This document shows, in pieces, positions 40,004 to 49,456 of a stretch of 64,000 nt of DNA. Source of the stretch: Novosphingobium colocasiae (lineage in GTDB: Bacteria > Pseudomonadota > Alphaproteobacteria > Sphingomonadales > Sphingomonadaceae). The notes below the pieces were generated by a model. It saw only the letters and a program-made list of their open reading frames with translations, searched no databases and was not told where the DNA came from. Positions within the stretch are counted from its first letter, which is position 1. Each line of letters begins with the position of its first letter. Position numbers and translations under genes: made by a program. The stretch lies in contig NZ_BMZA01000010.1 of the NCBI RefSeq assembly GCF_014652555.1, positions 62,001-126,000 on the forward strand, in the 5' to 3' direction.

Positions 40004-43000
40004 TTAGGCCGGTGCCTTGGCCATCTCGGCCAGGGTCACGTAATCGATCTTGCCGGTGCCCAGCACGGGCAGGGCATCCACTACGCGCAGGTCGCGCGGC
40101 AGCATCAGCTCGGTCACGCCGTTGGCGCGGCCCCATTCCAGCAGCGCCTTGGCGGTGGCAGCCCGGGCGGTGGTGAACAGCACGAGTTGCTCGCCCTTCT
40201 TGGCGTCGGGGCGGGTGACCACGGCGTGTTCGGCATCGGGCCAGACCTTGCCGGCATAGCCTTCGACCGCCGGCAGCGACACCATTTCTCCGCCGATCTT
40301 GGCGAACCGCTTGGCGCGTCCGCGAATGGTGACGAACCCTTCGGGATCGATGGTGACGATATCGCCGGTGTCGTGCCACCCTTCGGCGGGCGGCTGTAAC
40401 TGGCCCGGCGCATTGGCGAGTAGATAGCCCGCCATGACATTGGGCCCGCGCACGAACAGGCGGCCGCCTTCGTCGATGCCCGGCACCGGCTCCAAACGCG
40501 GCTCTAGCGACGGCAGCAGCCGGCCGACCGAGCCGGCGCGAAAGTGCATCGGCGTGTTGACCGCGATCACCGGCGAACATTCTGTCGCGCCATAGCCTTC
40601 AAGGATGCGCAGGCCGAACTTTTCGGCATACGTGCGGCGGGTCTCGTCGCGGACCTTTTCCGCCCCGGCGAAGATGTAGCGCAGGGCATAGAAGTCATAT
40701 CCGTGCGCCATCCGGGCATAGCCGGCAAGGAACGTGTCGGTGCCGAACAGGATCGTCGCGTTCGCGTCATAGGCCAGCGCGGGGACGATGCGGTAATGCA
40801 GCGGGCTGGGATAGAGGACGGTGCGGATGCCGTTCAGCACCGGCAGCAAGGTGCCGCCGGTCAGCCCGAACGAATGGAACACCGGCAACGCGTTCAGCAC
40901 GATATCGGTGGGATTGAAATCGATCCGCGCGGCAAGCTGCGCGCAATTGGCAAGGAGGTTGCGGTGGCTCAGCACCACGCCTTTCGGGCTGCCCTCCGAT
41001 CCCGATGTGAACAGGATCACGGCGGGATCGCCGGGCGCGATGGCAAGCCGGGCATGGCGTGCGGGAGCGCGCCACCCGGTCAGCAGATGCCACAGCTTGG
41101 CCCCGCCGCTGATCTGCGCCGCCAGGTCCTCCAGATAAAGGACGCGCCGGCCGTCCGCTTCCAGCGCAGCAATCACCGCACCAAGCTTGCCCTGCTCGAC
41201 GAAAGCGCGCGCGGTGACCACGGTGCGTATTTCGGCGGTCACGCAGGCCGAGCGCAAATTGGCTTCGCCGGCGGTGAAGTTCAGCATGGCCGCCACCCGT
41301 CCGCGAGCCTGCAGGCCGAAGAACGCGGCCACCGCGCCCGCCACGTTCGGCAGCAGCAAGCCCACCGCTTCGCCTCGCGCGGTTTGGCGCGCCAGCACGT
41401 CGCCCAGCAGTTCGGACCCCAGCACGAGCCGGTTGAACGACATCGGATCGCGTTTGAGGTCTTCGACCACCAGCGCCTTGCCGCCGTGGATATGGCGCGC
41501 CTCGCACAGCGCGGCGAACAGCGTGCGATCGATGGCAGAGGTATCGAAGATCATCCCGCTCATCACGTCGTACAGCATCCGCCCCGCCTCGGCACGGCGC
41601 TGGCGGGCGGTCATCTCGCCCTCGATCTCGAACCGGCGCGGCGGCAGGATGTCGATCGTGACTTTGGGGAACGGGCGCGTCCGCACTTTGCCCTTGAGGC
41701 GCGAGAAGGTGGAATACTGAGGACCGTCAAGCCTGACCGGAACGATCGGCGCATGCGCCTTGTCGGCGACCATGCCGGGGCCGTCGAACACTTTCATCAG
41801 CGCGCCGGTGACGGTGATGCGGCCTTCGGGAAAGATCACCAGCGTGCGCCCCTCACGCACCGCCCGGACCATCGCCTTGGCGGCCATCGGGTTGGTGGGA
41901 TCAACGGGAAACGCCTCGAACAACTGGAGGAACGGCTTGATCCACCAGGCGCGGGCGATGGCGGTGTGGACCGCGAAGACCGGCCGTCCGGGCAGGAACG
42001 CGCCGAGCAGCAGCCCATCGAGGAAGCTGAGGTGATTGACGACGACCACCGCCGGCTCACCTGGCGCGGGCATGTTCTCCGCCCCGCGCAGTTCTACACG
42101 ATAGGCGAGCCGCAGCAGCAGGCGCACTGCCCCCTTGAACAGCGTGTCCGGCAGCAGCCAGACGCTGATCAGTGCGACCACCAGCGTGGCGAAGCCCAGC
42201 GCGCCGATGACCGCCGGCACGCCAAGGCCCTTTCCGAGCAACAATGTGGTCACCAGCACCAGCGACACAGTCACCCCGGCGTTGACGATGTTGTTGGCGG
42301 CAATGATCTGAGAGCGTTCGGCGTCCGGGGAGCGGACCTGAAGGATCGCATAAAGCGGGACGATGAACATCCCGCCGGACAGCGCGATCACGAAGATATC
42401 TGCGACGGCGCGCCATGCGCCGGGCGTGGCCAGGAACTGCGACAGCGATGCGCCGGGGGTGACCACTTCGAACGAGCTGGATGAAAGCCACAGGTCGATC
42501 AGTCCCGCTGCCAGCGCCAGCGCCGATATCGGGACATAGCGCGCGGAGACCTCGCCCTTCAGCAAGCGGTTCACCACCAACGAGCCGAGCGCGATCGTGA
42601 TCGAGAAGACCACCAGGAACGCCGTCGCCACCCGTCGGTCGGCCCCGAACGATCCCGAGACCAGCGGCGCGAGTTCGGAGAGCAGCACTGCCCCGGCCGC
42701 GAAGAACCAGCTAATCCCCAGGATCGCCAGCCACACGCCGCGCCCTGATCGTGCAGTGCCCAGCACGGCGCATGTGCCGCGCAGCACGTTCCAGTCGATC
42801 GGATGGCTGGCGCGCGACGGCGGCGCGGTGGGAACCGCCAGGGCCGCACCATAGCCCAGCGCGGCGCAGCCCATCGCCAAAACGCCTGCCTCCCACGGCG
42901 GCACAACGCCGCCCAGCAGTTGCCCGGCCAGGATCGCCAGGAAGGTCCCGCCCTCGATCAGCGCGGTGCCGCCCATGATCTCGCGAGGAGAAAGATGCTG

Positions 43001-43405
43001 CGGCAGGATCGAGTATTTGACCGGGCCGAAGAAGGTGGAATGGACGCCCATCAGGAAAATCGCACCCAGCAGCAGCGGGATGGAACTGGCGGCAAAGCCG
43101 ATCAGCCCGACCACCATGATGCCCAGTTCCGCCACCTTGATCCACCGGATCAGGCGCGCCTTGTCGATGCGATCGGCCACCTGCCCGGCGAGGGCGGACA
43201 ACAGGAAATACGGCAGGGTGAACAGCCCGGTGGCGATCACGCCCAACTGCTCGGCCATTTGGGGCGCGCTGGCATAGATGCCGTAGTTCGCTAGGAACAG
43301 CATCGCGAACTTGAGCAGGTTGTCGTTGAAGGCACCCAGGAACTGGACCACGAAGATCGGGCCGAAGCGGCGCTGGCCCAGCAGCGAGAAATCAGGTGCA
43401 GACAA
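40004..43405 (-). CDS. MFS transporter - acyltransferase - AMP-ligase fusion (acyl-[ACP]--phospholipid O-acyltransferase type)
   Basis: The TTG at 43405 is favoured because AGGAG lies seven bases upstream, giving MSAPDFSLLGQRRFG; an ATG 48 bases earlier lacks a ribosome binding site. The protein of about 1133 residues joins three parts: an MFS domain (about 1-430, like LplT lysophospholipid flippase), a PlsC acyltransferase (NHLSFLD near residue 455; FPEGRIT), and an AMP-forming acyl ligase (ILFTSGSEGSPKG near residue 800; GYGATECSP). E. coli has the same activities as LplT plus Aas, so it likely imports and re-acylates lysophospholipids at the inner membrane. Confidence 0.9.
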   Translation of the reverse strand: MSAPDFSLLGQRRFGPIFVVQFLGAFNDNLLKFAMLFLANYGIYASAPQMAEQLGVIATGLFTLPYFLLSALAGQVADRIDKARLIRWIKVAELGIMVVGLIGFAASSIPLLLGAIFLMGVHSTFFGPVKYSILPQHLSPREIMGGTALIEGGTFLAILAGQLLGGVVPPWEAGVLAMGCAALGYGAALAVPTAPPSRASHPIDWNVLRGTCAVLGTARSGRGVWLAILGISWFFAAGAVLLSELAPLVSGSFGADRRVATAFLVVFSITIALGSLVVNRLLKGEVSARYVPISALALAAGLIDLWLSSSSFEVVTPGASLSQFLATPGAWRAVADIFVIALSGGMFIVPLYAILQVRSPDAERSQIIAANNIVNAGVTVSLVLVTTLLLGKGLGVPAVIGALGFATLVVALISVWLLPDTLFKGAVRLLLRLAYRVELRGAENMPAPGEPAVVVVNHLSFLDGLLLGAFLPGRPVFAVHTAIARAWWIKPFLQLFEAFPVDPTNPMAAKAMVRAVREGRTLVIFPEGRITVTGALMKVFDGPGMVADKAHAPIVPVRLDGPQYSTFSRLKGKVRTRPFPKVTIDILPPRRFEIEGEMTARQRRAEAGRMLYDVMSGMIFDTSAIDRTLFAALCEARHIHGGKALVVEDLKRDPMSFNRLVLGSELLGDVLARQTARGEAVGLLLPNVAGAVAAFFGLQARGRVAAMLNFTAGEANLRSACVTAEIRTVVTARAFVEQGKLGAVIAALEADGRRVLYLEDLAAQISGGAKLWHLLTGWRAPARHARLAIAPGDPAVILFTSGSEGSPKGVVLSHRNLLANCAQLAARIDFNPTDIVLNALPVFHSFGLTGGTLLPVLNGIRTVLYPSPLHYRIVPALAYDANATILFGTDTFLAGYARMAHGYDFYALRYIFAGAEKVRDETRRTYAEKFGLRILEGYGATECSPVIAVNTPMHFRAGSVGRLLPSLEPRLEPVPGIDEGGRLFVRGPNVMAGYLLANAPGQLQPPAEGWHDTGDIVTIDPEGFVTIRGRAKRFAKIGGEMVSLPAVEGYAGKVWPDAEHAVVTRPDAKKGEQLVLFTTARAATAKALLEWGRANGVTELMLPRDLRVVDALPVLGTGKIDYVTLAEMAKAPA

Positions 43406-43481
43406 GCAGGGACTCCTCAGGGACAGGGCAGATGCGGCAGTCCAATCTGCCATAATGGGTAAGGCGGCGTTTCGCTCCCGG

Positions 43482-44135
43482 TCAATCGTCCGCGTCGTTG
43501 TCGGAGACGCTGTCGGCCGCCGCAGCACGATCGGCCCAGTCGGCCGGGATGCGCAGATTTTCGAGCAGGCAATCGACGAAGGTTTCGATCTCGCTGTTGG
43601 TCAAAGCCTGACCCCGCACGATCGAGGAAAACCGGAACCCTTGCACCGCGCACATGGTCAGTTCCATCAGAACCCCGGCGCGCGCGGGCGGGAATCCGCC
43701 TTCGAAGAACCGCAGCAGCCTGGCGCGCAGCGTGGTGATGCCGTTGCGAAAGAAGACCTCACCCACCTCGGGGAAGCGCCCTGCCTCGCCGATGACGAGG
43801 CGAGTCAGGCCGATGGCGGAAGGCGTCATCAATCGCGCGCAGAGGCGGATCAGCAGTCTGCGCAGCGCCTCGACCGAGAAACGGTCCACGTCGAGCACAT
43901 CGCGCAGATCATTCTCCAGCTTTGCAACGAGGTCCTCGACGACCGCGTTGAACAGCTCTTCCTTCGATGAAAAATGGGACCACAGAGTTGTCTTCGACCC
44001 GCCCAGTTTATCAGCTATCGCAGACATGCTGGTTGCCGCGTAGCCATTGTCGAGAAAGCCCTGATGGGCGATCGACAGGATCGCGGCCCGGCGTCTGGCC
44101 CGGTTTTCCTCTCTTTTGCTCGTGCACTTATCCAT
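43482..44135 (-). CDS. TetR/AcrR family transcriptional regulator
   Basis: The 217-residue protein starts at the ATG at 44135. Its N-terminus is a TetR-type helix-turn-helix (AILSIAHQGFLDNGYAATSMSAIADKLGGSKTTLWSHFSSKEEL in outline; key SKTTLWSHF), followed by an all-helical ligand domain. It is divergent from the efflux operon beginning at 44206, with about 70 bases between starts, so it probably represses that operon and itself. Codon use is like its neighbours. Confidence 0.9.
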   Translation of the reverse strand: MDKCTSKREENRARRRAAILSIAHQGFLDNGYAATSMSAIADKLGGSKTTLWSHFSSKEELFNAVVEDLVAKLENDLRDVLDVDRFSVEALRRLLIRLCARLMTPSAIGLTRLVIGEAGRFPEVGEVFFRNGITTLRARLLRFFEGGFPPARAGVLMELTMCAVQGFRFSSIVRGQALTNSEIETFVDCLLENLRIPADWADRAAAADSVSDNDADD

Positions 44136-44136
44136 T

Positions 44137-44189
44137 GATACTGACTGGTACACTTTTATGTTGACACTGGCAACCGGCAAGCCGATAAA
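44137..44189 (+). promoter_or_regulatory. Candidate efflux-operon promoter and TetR operator region
   Basis: A TTGACA (44161-44166) and GATAAA (44184-44189) are separated by exactly 17 bases. They point to a transcription start near 44196, almost at the start codon. A GATACTGACTGGTAC stretch (44137-44151) next to the tetR start is reminiscent of TetR-type operators (TACTGAC...GTCAGTA) but is only partly symmetric. Promoter elements are seen; repressor binding is inferred from the divergent layout. Confidence 0.45.
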
Positions 44190-44205
44190 AATCGTACCGA
44201 TGAGT

Positions 44206-45663
44206 ATGAAATCTAAAATTCGAGTCGCCCGCAGCGCGCTTGGTGCCGCCGTCTGTTGCGCGGCGCTTGCCGCCTGCGCCGCCCCTGACCTGGGTCCACG
44301 CCCGCAAACCCGGGCACCTTCCTCACAGCAAAGCGCGCTTTCGCTAGCTAACCGCACCACCGTCGGCGCACCCGCATGGCCGGCCGATACGTGGTGGCGC
44401 AGTTTCGGCGATCCGCAGCTTGATACGCTCGTTGCCGAAGCGCTGGCGAATTCGCCTGATGTCGCGCGGGCAGAAGCGCGCATCCGCCAGGCGCGCGGTG
44501 CGGCGCTGATCGCCGGGGCGCAGACGCTGCCCAGCATCGGCGTCGATGGATCGGCCGGCTTCACCAAGCAGAGCTACAATACCGGCGCGCCCTCCGCGTT
44601 CATCCCGCACGGCTGGATTTCGACCGGCTCGCTGGCACTGACCGGCGATTTCGATCTCGACCTGTGGGGCAGGAATCGCAAGACGCTGGCCGCCGCGACC
44701 TCGGAAGAAACCGCCGCGCAAGTCGATGCCCGGCAGGCGCGGGTCATGCTGTCGACCAACGTGGTTTCGACCTACTTCGACCTTGCCCGGCTCGCCGCGC
44801 GCGGGGAGGTGCTGCGCAACGAACTCGCGGCGCGCGGGCAACTTGCCCGGCTGGCCACGGCGCGGGTCCGGCAGGGGCTCGATAACAACACCTCGCAGCT
44901 CCAGGCCGAAGCGCTCGAAGCGCAGGCGCGCAATGCGCTGGCCGCCAATGACGCTCAGCTTCTGGTCACGCGGCACGCGCTGGCGGCGTTGCTTGGGGCG
45001 GGTCCGGATCGGGGGCTGTCGATCACCCCGGCTCCGATCGCGCGTTTCGAAGCGACACCGGTCCCCGCCGATGCCGGCATTGCGCTGGCCGGCCGGCGGC
45101 CCGATATCGTCGCCGCGCGGCTTCGGGTCGAAGCGGCCGGTTCGCGGATCGATGCCGCCAAGGCCGCGTTCCTGCCCGACATCAGCCTGTCCGGCTTGAT
45201 CGGCCTTGACGCGCTGCACATCGCCGACATGTTCAAGAGCGGCTCGACTTACGGCAATGCCGGTGCCGCGATCAGCCTGCCGATTTTCCAGGGCGGGCGG
45301 CTGACCGGGCAGTTCACGCAGGCGCGCGGGGCATATGATCTTGCCGTCGCCGATTACGATGCCACCGTCATCGGCGCGTTGCAGGACGTTGCCGATGCCC
45401 TGTCCAACCGCGATGCAGCCGCCTTGCGGGAACGTGATGCCGAACTGGCGGCGCAGCGCTACGAAGCGGCCAGCGACCTGGCGCTGAAGCGCTACAACGC
45501 CGGGCTTTCCACTTATATCGATGCGTTGCAGGCCCAGACTGGCGCGCTCGATGCCCGCACCGCCGCAGTCGATGCGCGGTTCGTCACGCTCGCTTACGAT
45601 ATCGCGCTGCGGCGCGCGCTGGGCGGCGGCTATGCAGAGAATTCCAATGAAGGGGTCAATTGA
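44206..45663 (+). CDS. Efflux RND/MFS-type outer-membrane lipoprotein (NodT family)
   Basis: From the ATG at 44206 (another at 44200 is possible) the product is about 485 residues, with a lipoprotein signal peptide ending LAAC. Two outer-membrane efflux (OEP) repeats follow, with landmarks WWRSFGDPQLDTLVAEAL and RPDIVAARLRVEAAGSRIDAAKAAFLPDISL. TolC-like trimers of this family form the exit duct for tripartite pumps. It is followed by the HlyD-type adaptor and the DHA2 transporter in one operon controlled by the divergent TetR gene. Confidence 0.92.
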   Translation: MKSKIRVARSALGAAVCCAALAACAAPDLGPRPQTRAPSSQQSALSLANRTTVGAPAWPADTWWRSFGDPQLDTLVAEALANSPDVARAEARIRQARGAALIAGAQTLPSIGVDGSAGFTKQSYNTGAPSAFIPHGWISTGSLALTGDFDLDLWGRNRKTLAAATSEETAAQVDARQARVMLSTNVVSTYFDLARLAARGEVLRNELAARGQLARLATARVRQGLDNNTSQLQAEALEAQARNALAANDAQLLVTRHALAALLGAGPDRGLSITPAPIARFEATPVPADAGIALAGRRPDIVAARLRVEAAGSRIDAAKAAFLPDISLSGLIGLDALHIADMFKSGSTYGNAGAAISLPIFQGGRLTGQFTQARGAYDLAVADYDATVIGALQDVADALSNRDAAALRERDAELAAQRYEAASDLALKRYNAGLSTYIDALQAQTGALDARTAAVDARFVTLAYDIALRRALGGGYAENSNEGVN

Positions 45664-45665
45664 CC

Positions 45666-46811
45666 ATGAGCGATGAAGCGCAGCAGGCCGATGCTGCCGA
45701 ACCCCAGCCCGTCATCAGCAATGGCCGCCGCAATCGTCTGTTCCTGATCGTTGCCATCGTCGTGGCGGTGATCGCCGTTCTGTGGTTCGCTTACAACTTT
45801 TTCATCGGTTCTCGGTCGGTTTCCACCGATAATGCCTATGTCGCCGGTGACGTGGCGCAAGTGACAGCGGAAACCGGGGGCACCGTGGCCAGCGTCGACG
45901 TGATCGACACGCAGACGGTGCGGCGCGGCCAGATTCTTTATCGGCTGGATGCGCGCGATCAGCTTATCGCCCTGAAGCAGGGCCAGGCCGGCGTCGCCTA
46001 TGCCAAGCGCATGTACGAACAGGACCTCGCCAAGAACCTCGCCCTTGGTGCGGCCAGCGATGCCCAGGATGCGGCGATTTCGACGGCGGCGGCGCAGGCC
46101 AAGGCGGCCGAGGCGGCGCTGGTCAAGGCGCGGGCGGACTATGGCCGCCGCAGCGCACTGGCCGGCACCGGCGCGGTTTCGGCCGAAGACCTGTCCTCGG
46201 CGCGTGAAGCGCTGGCCAAGGCGCAGGCCGATCTCGATGCGATGCGCGCGGGGCTGAGCCAGGCGCGGTCTGAAGCGGTGAATGCGCAGCAACAACAGCG
46301 CGCGTCGGCCGCCATCACACGCGGCACCAATGTCGAGAACGCGCCCTCGGTCCTGCTCGCCAAGTCACAACTGGCAAAGTCTCAGCTCGATTACGAACGC
46401 ACGCTGGTCCGCGCGCCGATGGACGGGGTCATCGTCCAGCGCGCGATCGAAGTGGGGCAATCGATCGAAAAGGGCGCGGTGGCGATGCGGATCGTGCCGA
46501 TGGCGCAGCTTTACGTGCAGGCGAACTACAAGGAGAACCAGCTCGGCAAGGTCCGCGTGGGCCAGAAGGCGCGACTCAAGTCGGACCTCTACGGCGGCGA
46601 TGTCGTCTATCACGGCACGGTAGTCGGCTTTTCGGGCGGCACCGGTTCGGCGTTTTCGCTGATCCCGGCGCAGAACGCGACCGGCAACTGGATCAAGGTT
46701 GTGCAGCGCCTGCCGGTGCGCATCCGGCTCGATCCGGCCGAGCTGAAGAAGCATCCGCTGCGTGTGGGCCTGTCGATGGAAGCCGAGATCGACATCTCGG
46801 ACCCTGACTGA
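45666..46811 (+). CDS. emrA: HlyD/EmrA-family periplasmic adaptor protein
   Basis: The ATG at 45666, with AAGGGG ten bases upstream, gives a 381-residue protein. It has a single N-terminal membrane anchor (LFLIVAIVVAVIAVLWF), the SVSTDNAYVAGDVAQV entry strand of EmrA proteins, and a biotinyl-lipoyl half-motif. A long coiled-coil hairpin (about residues 100-220, rich in A/K/Q/E) and a beta-barrel with GVIVQRAIEVGQSIEKG complete it. It should bridge the inner-membrane transporter and the outer-membrane duct. Confidence 0.92.
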   Translation: MSDEAQQADAAEPQPVISNGRRNRLFLIVAIVVAVIAVLWFAYNFFIGSRSVSTDNAYVAGDVAQVTAETGGTVASVDVIDTQTVRRGQILYRLDARDQLIALKQGQAGVAYAKRMYEQDLAKNLALGAASDAQDAAISTAAAQAKAAEAALVKARADYGRRSALAGTGAVSAEDLSSAREALAKAQADLDAMRAGLSQARSEAVNAQQQQRASAAITRGTNVENAPSVLLAKSQLAKSQLDYERTLVRAPMDGVIVQRAIEVGQSIEKGAVAMRIVPMAQLYVQANYKENQLGKVRVGQKARLKSDLYGGDVVYHGTVVGFSGGTGSAFSLIPAQNATGNWIKVVQRLPVRIRLDPAELKKHPLRVGLSMEAEIDISDPD

Positions 46812-48400
46812 TGGCCGCGACCGCGTCGCCTGCTGCTGGTGGGGCGGGCGGTGCTGCCCGCCCGCCATCGACCGAGGACGACCGCCCGGTAACCCCGCGC
46901 ATGGTGCTGATCGGGTTCCTGCTGGCGCTGTCGAATTTCGTCGTCACGCTGGACATGACGATCGCCAACGTCTCCGTCCCCCACATCGCCGGAGGCATGG
47001 CCGTCGCCGTATCCAGCGGTACCTGGGTTATCACCTCCTACGCTGTCGCCGAAGCGATCTGCGTCCCGCTGGCGGGCTGGATGATCGGCCGGTTCGGGGC
47101 CTTTCGCGTCCTGTTCGTGTCGATCGTCGGCTTCGGGGTGTTTTCGGCGTTGTGCGGCCTCGCCACCTCGCTGCCGATGCTGGTGCTGTTCCGGCTGGGA
47201 CAGGGCTTCTGCGGTGGGCCGCTGATGCCGCTGTCGCAGATGATGCTGATGCGGGTCTTCCCGCCGCGTGTGCGCGGAAAGGCGATGTCCGCCTGGGTGA
47301 TGACCGTCATCGTCGCGCCGATCCTTGGCCCGATCCTGGGCGGGACGATCAGCGACAACTGGAGCTGGCGCTGGATATTTTTCATCAATGTGCCGGTCGT
47401 GGCGGCGATCTTCATCGGCTTGCGCATGACCTTGGGCGGGCGCGATACCGAAACGAAGAAGTTGCCGATCGATTTCGCCGGGCTCGCGCTACTGGTGCTG
47501 TGGGTTGGCGCTTTCCAGCTTATGCTCGACCTAGGCCGCGACGAGGACTGGTTCAATTCGACCACGATCGTCACCCTCGGGTGCATCGCGGCAGTCGGCT
47601 TCGCGGTGTTCATGATCTGGGAACTGGGCGAGGCGCACCCGGTGGTTGACCTCAAGGTGTTCCGCCATCGCGGGTTCAGCGCTGCGGCGATCTCCCTGAC
47701 TCTGGCCTTCGGGACATACCTCGCGTCAGTCGTGATCGTGCCGCAGTTCCTCCAGACGACGATGGGCTATACCGCCACTCAGGCCGGCTATGTCATGGCC
47801 TTCTCGGGCGTAATGGCGATCATCGGCGCTCCGCTGGTGCCCAAGGTCATCGAGTATGTCGATGCGCGGTTCGTGGTGTTTTTCGGCATGCTGTGGGTGG
47901 CGATGTGTTCGCTGCTGCGGTCGCGGTGGAATACCGATACCGATTTCTGGCACTTCGTGTTCCCGCAACTGATCCAGGGCCTCGGCGTCGCCTGCTTTAT
48001 GTTGCCGCTCACGCTCATCAGCCTCAGTTCGGTAAACCCCGAGGAGGTGCCGGCCGCCGCCAGCATCATCAGCTTCACCCGCACGATCTCGAACGCCGTC
48101 GGTACCGCCACCATTACCGCGCTGTGGGATGACTATTCCCGCGCCGACCGTGCCGAACTGGTAGGGACGATGAACGGCGTAAACGAGGTGACCGCAGCGA
48201 TGCAGCAGCACGGCGTATCGGCGGCAACCGCGCAGGCGAATATCGCTGCCATGGTCGAGCGGCAGGCGGTCACGTTGGCGACCGACCATACCTTTGCTCT
48301 CTCGGCGGTGCTGCTGATGCTGGCTGCCTGCACGGTGTGGTTGGCCCCGAAACCCGCGCGCGGAGCCAAGGCGGCCGAAGCAGCGGCCGAAGCGCACTGA
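46811..48400 (+). CDS. emrB: DHA2 family MFS drug transporter (EmrB type)
   Basis: The 529-residue transporter overlaps emrA by one base (TGATG). It has 14 predicted membrane segments, with DHA2 motifs LDMTIANVSVPHIAG, GRFGAFRV and PILGPILGG. It should export hydrophobic compounds by proton antiport through the EmrA-like adaptor and NodT-type duct. It ends 15 bases from the convergent CheB-like gene. Confidence 0.93.
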   Translation: MAATASPAAGGAGGAARPPSTEDDRPVTPRMVLIGFLLALSNFVVTLDMTIANVSVPHIAGGMAVAVSSGTWVITSYAVAEAICVPLAGWMIGRFGAFRVLFVSIVGFGVFSALCGLATSLPMLVLFRLGQGFCGGPLMPLSQMMLMRVFPPRVRGKAMSAWVMTVIVAPILGPILGGTISDNWSWRWIFFINVPVVAAIFIGLRMTLGGRDTETKKLPIDFAGLALLVLWVGAFQLMLDLGRDEDWFNSTTIVTLGCIAAVGFAVFMIWELGEAHPVVDLKVFRHRGFSAAAISLTLAFGTYLASVVIVPQFLQTTMGYTATQAGYVMAFSGVMAIIGAPLVPKVIEYVDARFVVFFGMLWVAMCSLLRSRWNTDTDFWHFVFPQLIQGLGVACFMLPLTLISLSSVNPEEVPAAASIISFTRTISNAVGTATITALWDDYSRADRAELVGTMNGVNEVTAAMQQHGVSAATAQANIAAMVERQAVTLATDHTFALSAVLLMLAACTVWLAPKPARGAKAAEAAAEAH

Positions 48401-48415
48401 TCGGCGCGGAGGCGA

Positions 48416-49456
48416 TCATGTCGCCGCGCAGTTGCCCAGAACGTCTGCGGCGAGGTCTTCCAGCTTCAGTTCCGCATCGACCGCGCCGGCTTCGACTGCG
48501 GCTGCCGGGGCCTGCGGCACGGTGGCGGTCTGGCGATCCTGCGCCAAGGTCCGGCAGCCGGCCGCCTGCAATAGCCTGAGCCCTTTGGCTCCATCCTCTC
48601 CCATGCCGGTCAGCACTGCTCCGATGGCGGGCATGCCGCCCCGCGCGATCGAGCCGAACAGCAACGTCGCCGAAGGGCGGAACCCTTCGACCGGATCGCG
48701 ATCGACCAGACGCAGCCGCGCCGGGGTACCCGGCTCGACGATGACATGCCGCGCCGGATTGAATGCGATGTGGACTGTTCCGGGCATCAGTTCCGCCCCG
48801 TCCTCGGCCGGCCGGACGGCGCAGGCGCAGTCCTTGTCAGCGCGAGCGATGAACATTTCAGCCAGCGCCGGTTCGGTCTGGAGGACGATGACCGTGGGCG
48901 GGCAGGCCTTGGGATAGTGGCCCAGGATCTCGGTCAGCGCGTCCACCCCGCCCATCGACGTGCTGAATGCAGCGATCTTGCCATTGGCGGCATAACCGGC
49001 CGCTGCGGTATCGGCAGCGGCGCGCGGCCCGCGATGGCGGGGCTTGTCGCGGACGTTGGAATTGGCCGCTGCCAGCACGATCTTGCCGAGCTTGCCCACC
49101 GTCTTGGCGAACTGTTCGGGCGTCGCCTTGAGCGGCTTGGGGAAGCACTCCACCGCGCCCAGCTCGAACGCGCGCAGCGATGTTTCGGTGCCGCTCTGCG
49201 TGAGTGAGGAGAGCATGACCACCGGCATCGGGCTGGTCGTCATGATCTCTTCCAGGAATTCGATGCCGCTCATTCCCGGCATCTCGACATCCAGCGTGAC
49301 GACATTGGGCATGAGCTGGGCGATCTGGTCGCGCGCTTCGGCGGCGTTGGCGGCGGTGCCGATGACGCGCACATTGCGGGATTGCTCCAGCACATCGCAG
49401 AACAGGGCGCGCATCGCGGCTGAATCGTCCACTACCAGGACGCGGGCATCATGCAT
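48416..49456 (-). CDS. Divergent CheB-like protein (REC plus methylesterase-like domain), active site altered
   Basis: The 346-residue protein has a REC domain (D10-D11, phosphoacceptor D56 in TLDVEMPGMSG, K107 in FPKPLK) and a CheB C-terminal domain. The nucleophile position is kept (S167 in STSMGG), as is the Asp of MGEDG (D288). The catalytic His, found as QH in true CheB, reads Q193 here (VLQTEPALAEMF). The usual FGMPR motif is replaced by PQAPAAA and RPSVDVLF by RPSATLLF. It is therefore probably not a standard methylesterase. It is divergent from the che operon, which has its own intact cheB. Confidence 0.85.
   Translation of the reverse strand: MHDARVLVVDDSAAMRALFCDVLEQSRNVRVIGTAANAAEARDQIAQLMPNVVTLDVEMPGMSGIEFLEEIMTTSPMPVVMLSSLTQSGTETSLRAFELGAVECFPKPLKATPEQFAKTVGKLGKIVLAAANSNVRDKPRHRGPRAAADTAAAGYAANGKIAAFSTSMGGVDALTEILGHYPKACPPTVIVLQTEPALAEMFIARADKDCACAVRPAEDGAELMPGTVHIAFNPARHVIVEPGTPARLRLVDRDPVEGFRPSATLLFGSIARGGMPAIGAVLTGMGEDGAKGLRLLQAAGCRTLAQDRQTATVPQAPAAAVEAGAVDAELKLEDLAADVLGNCAAT

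Noticed and set aside
40544..42484. 646-codon plus-strand frame opposite the acyltransferase fusion
   Set aside because: Gln/Arg/His-rich shadow composition; the opposite strand encodes three clear domains.
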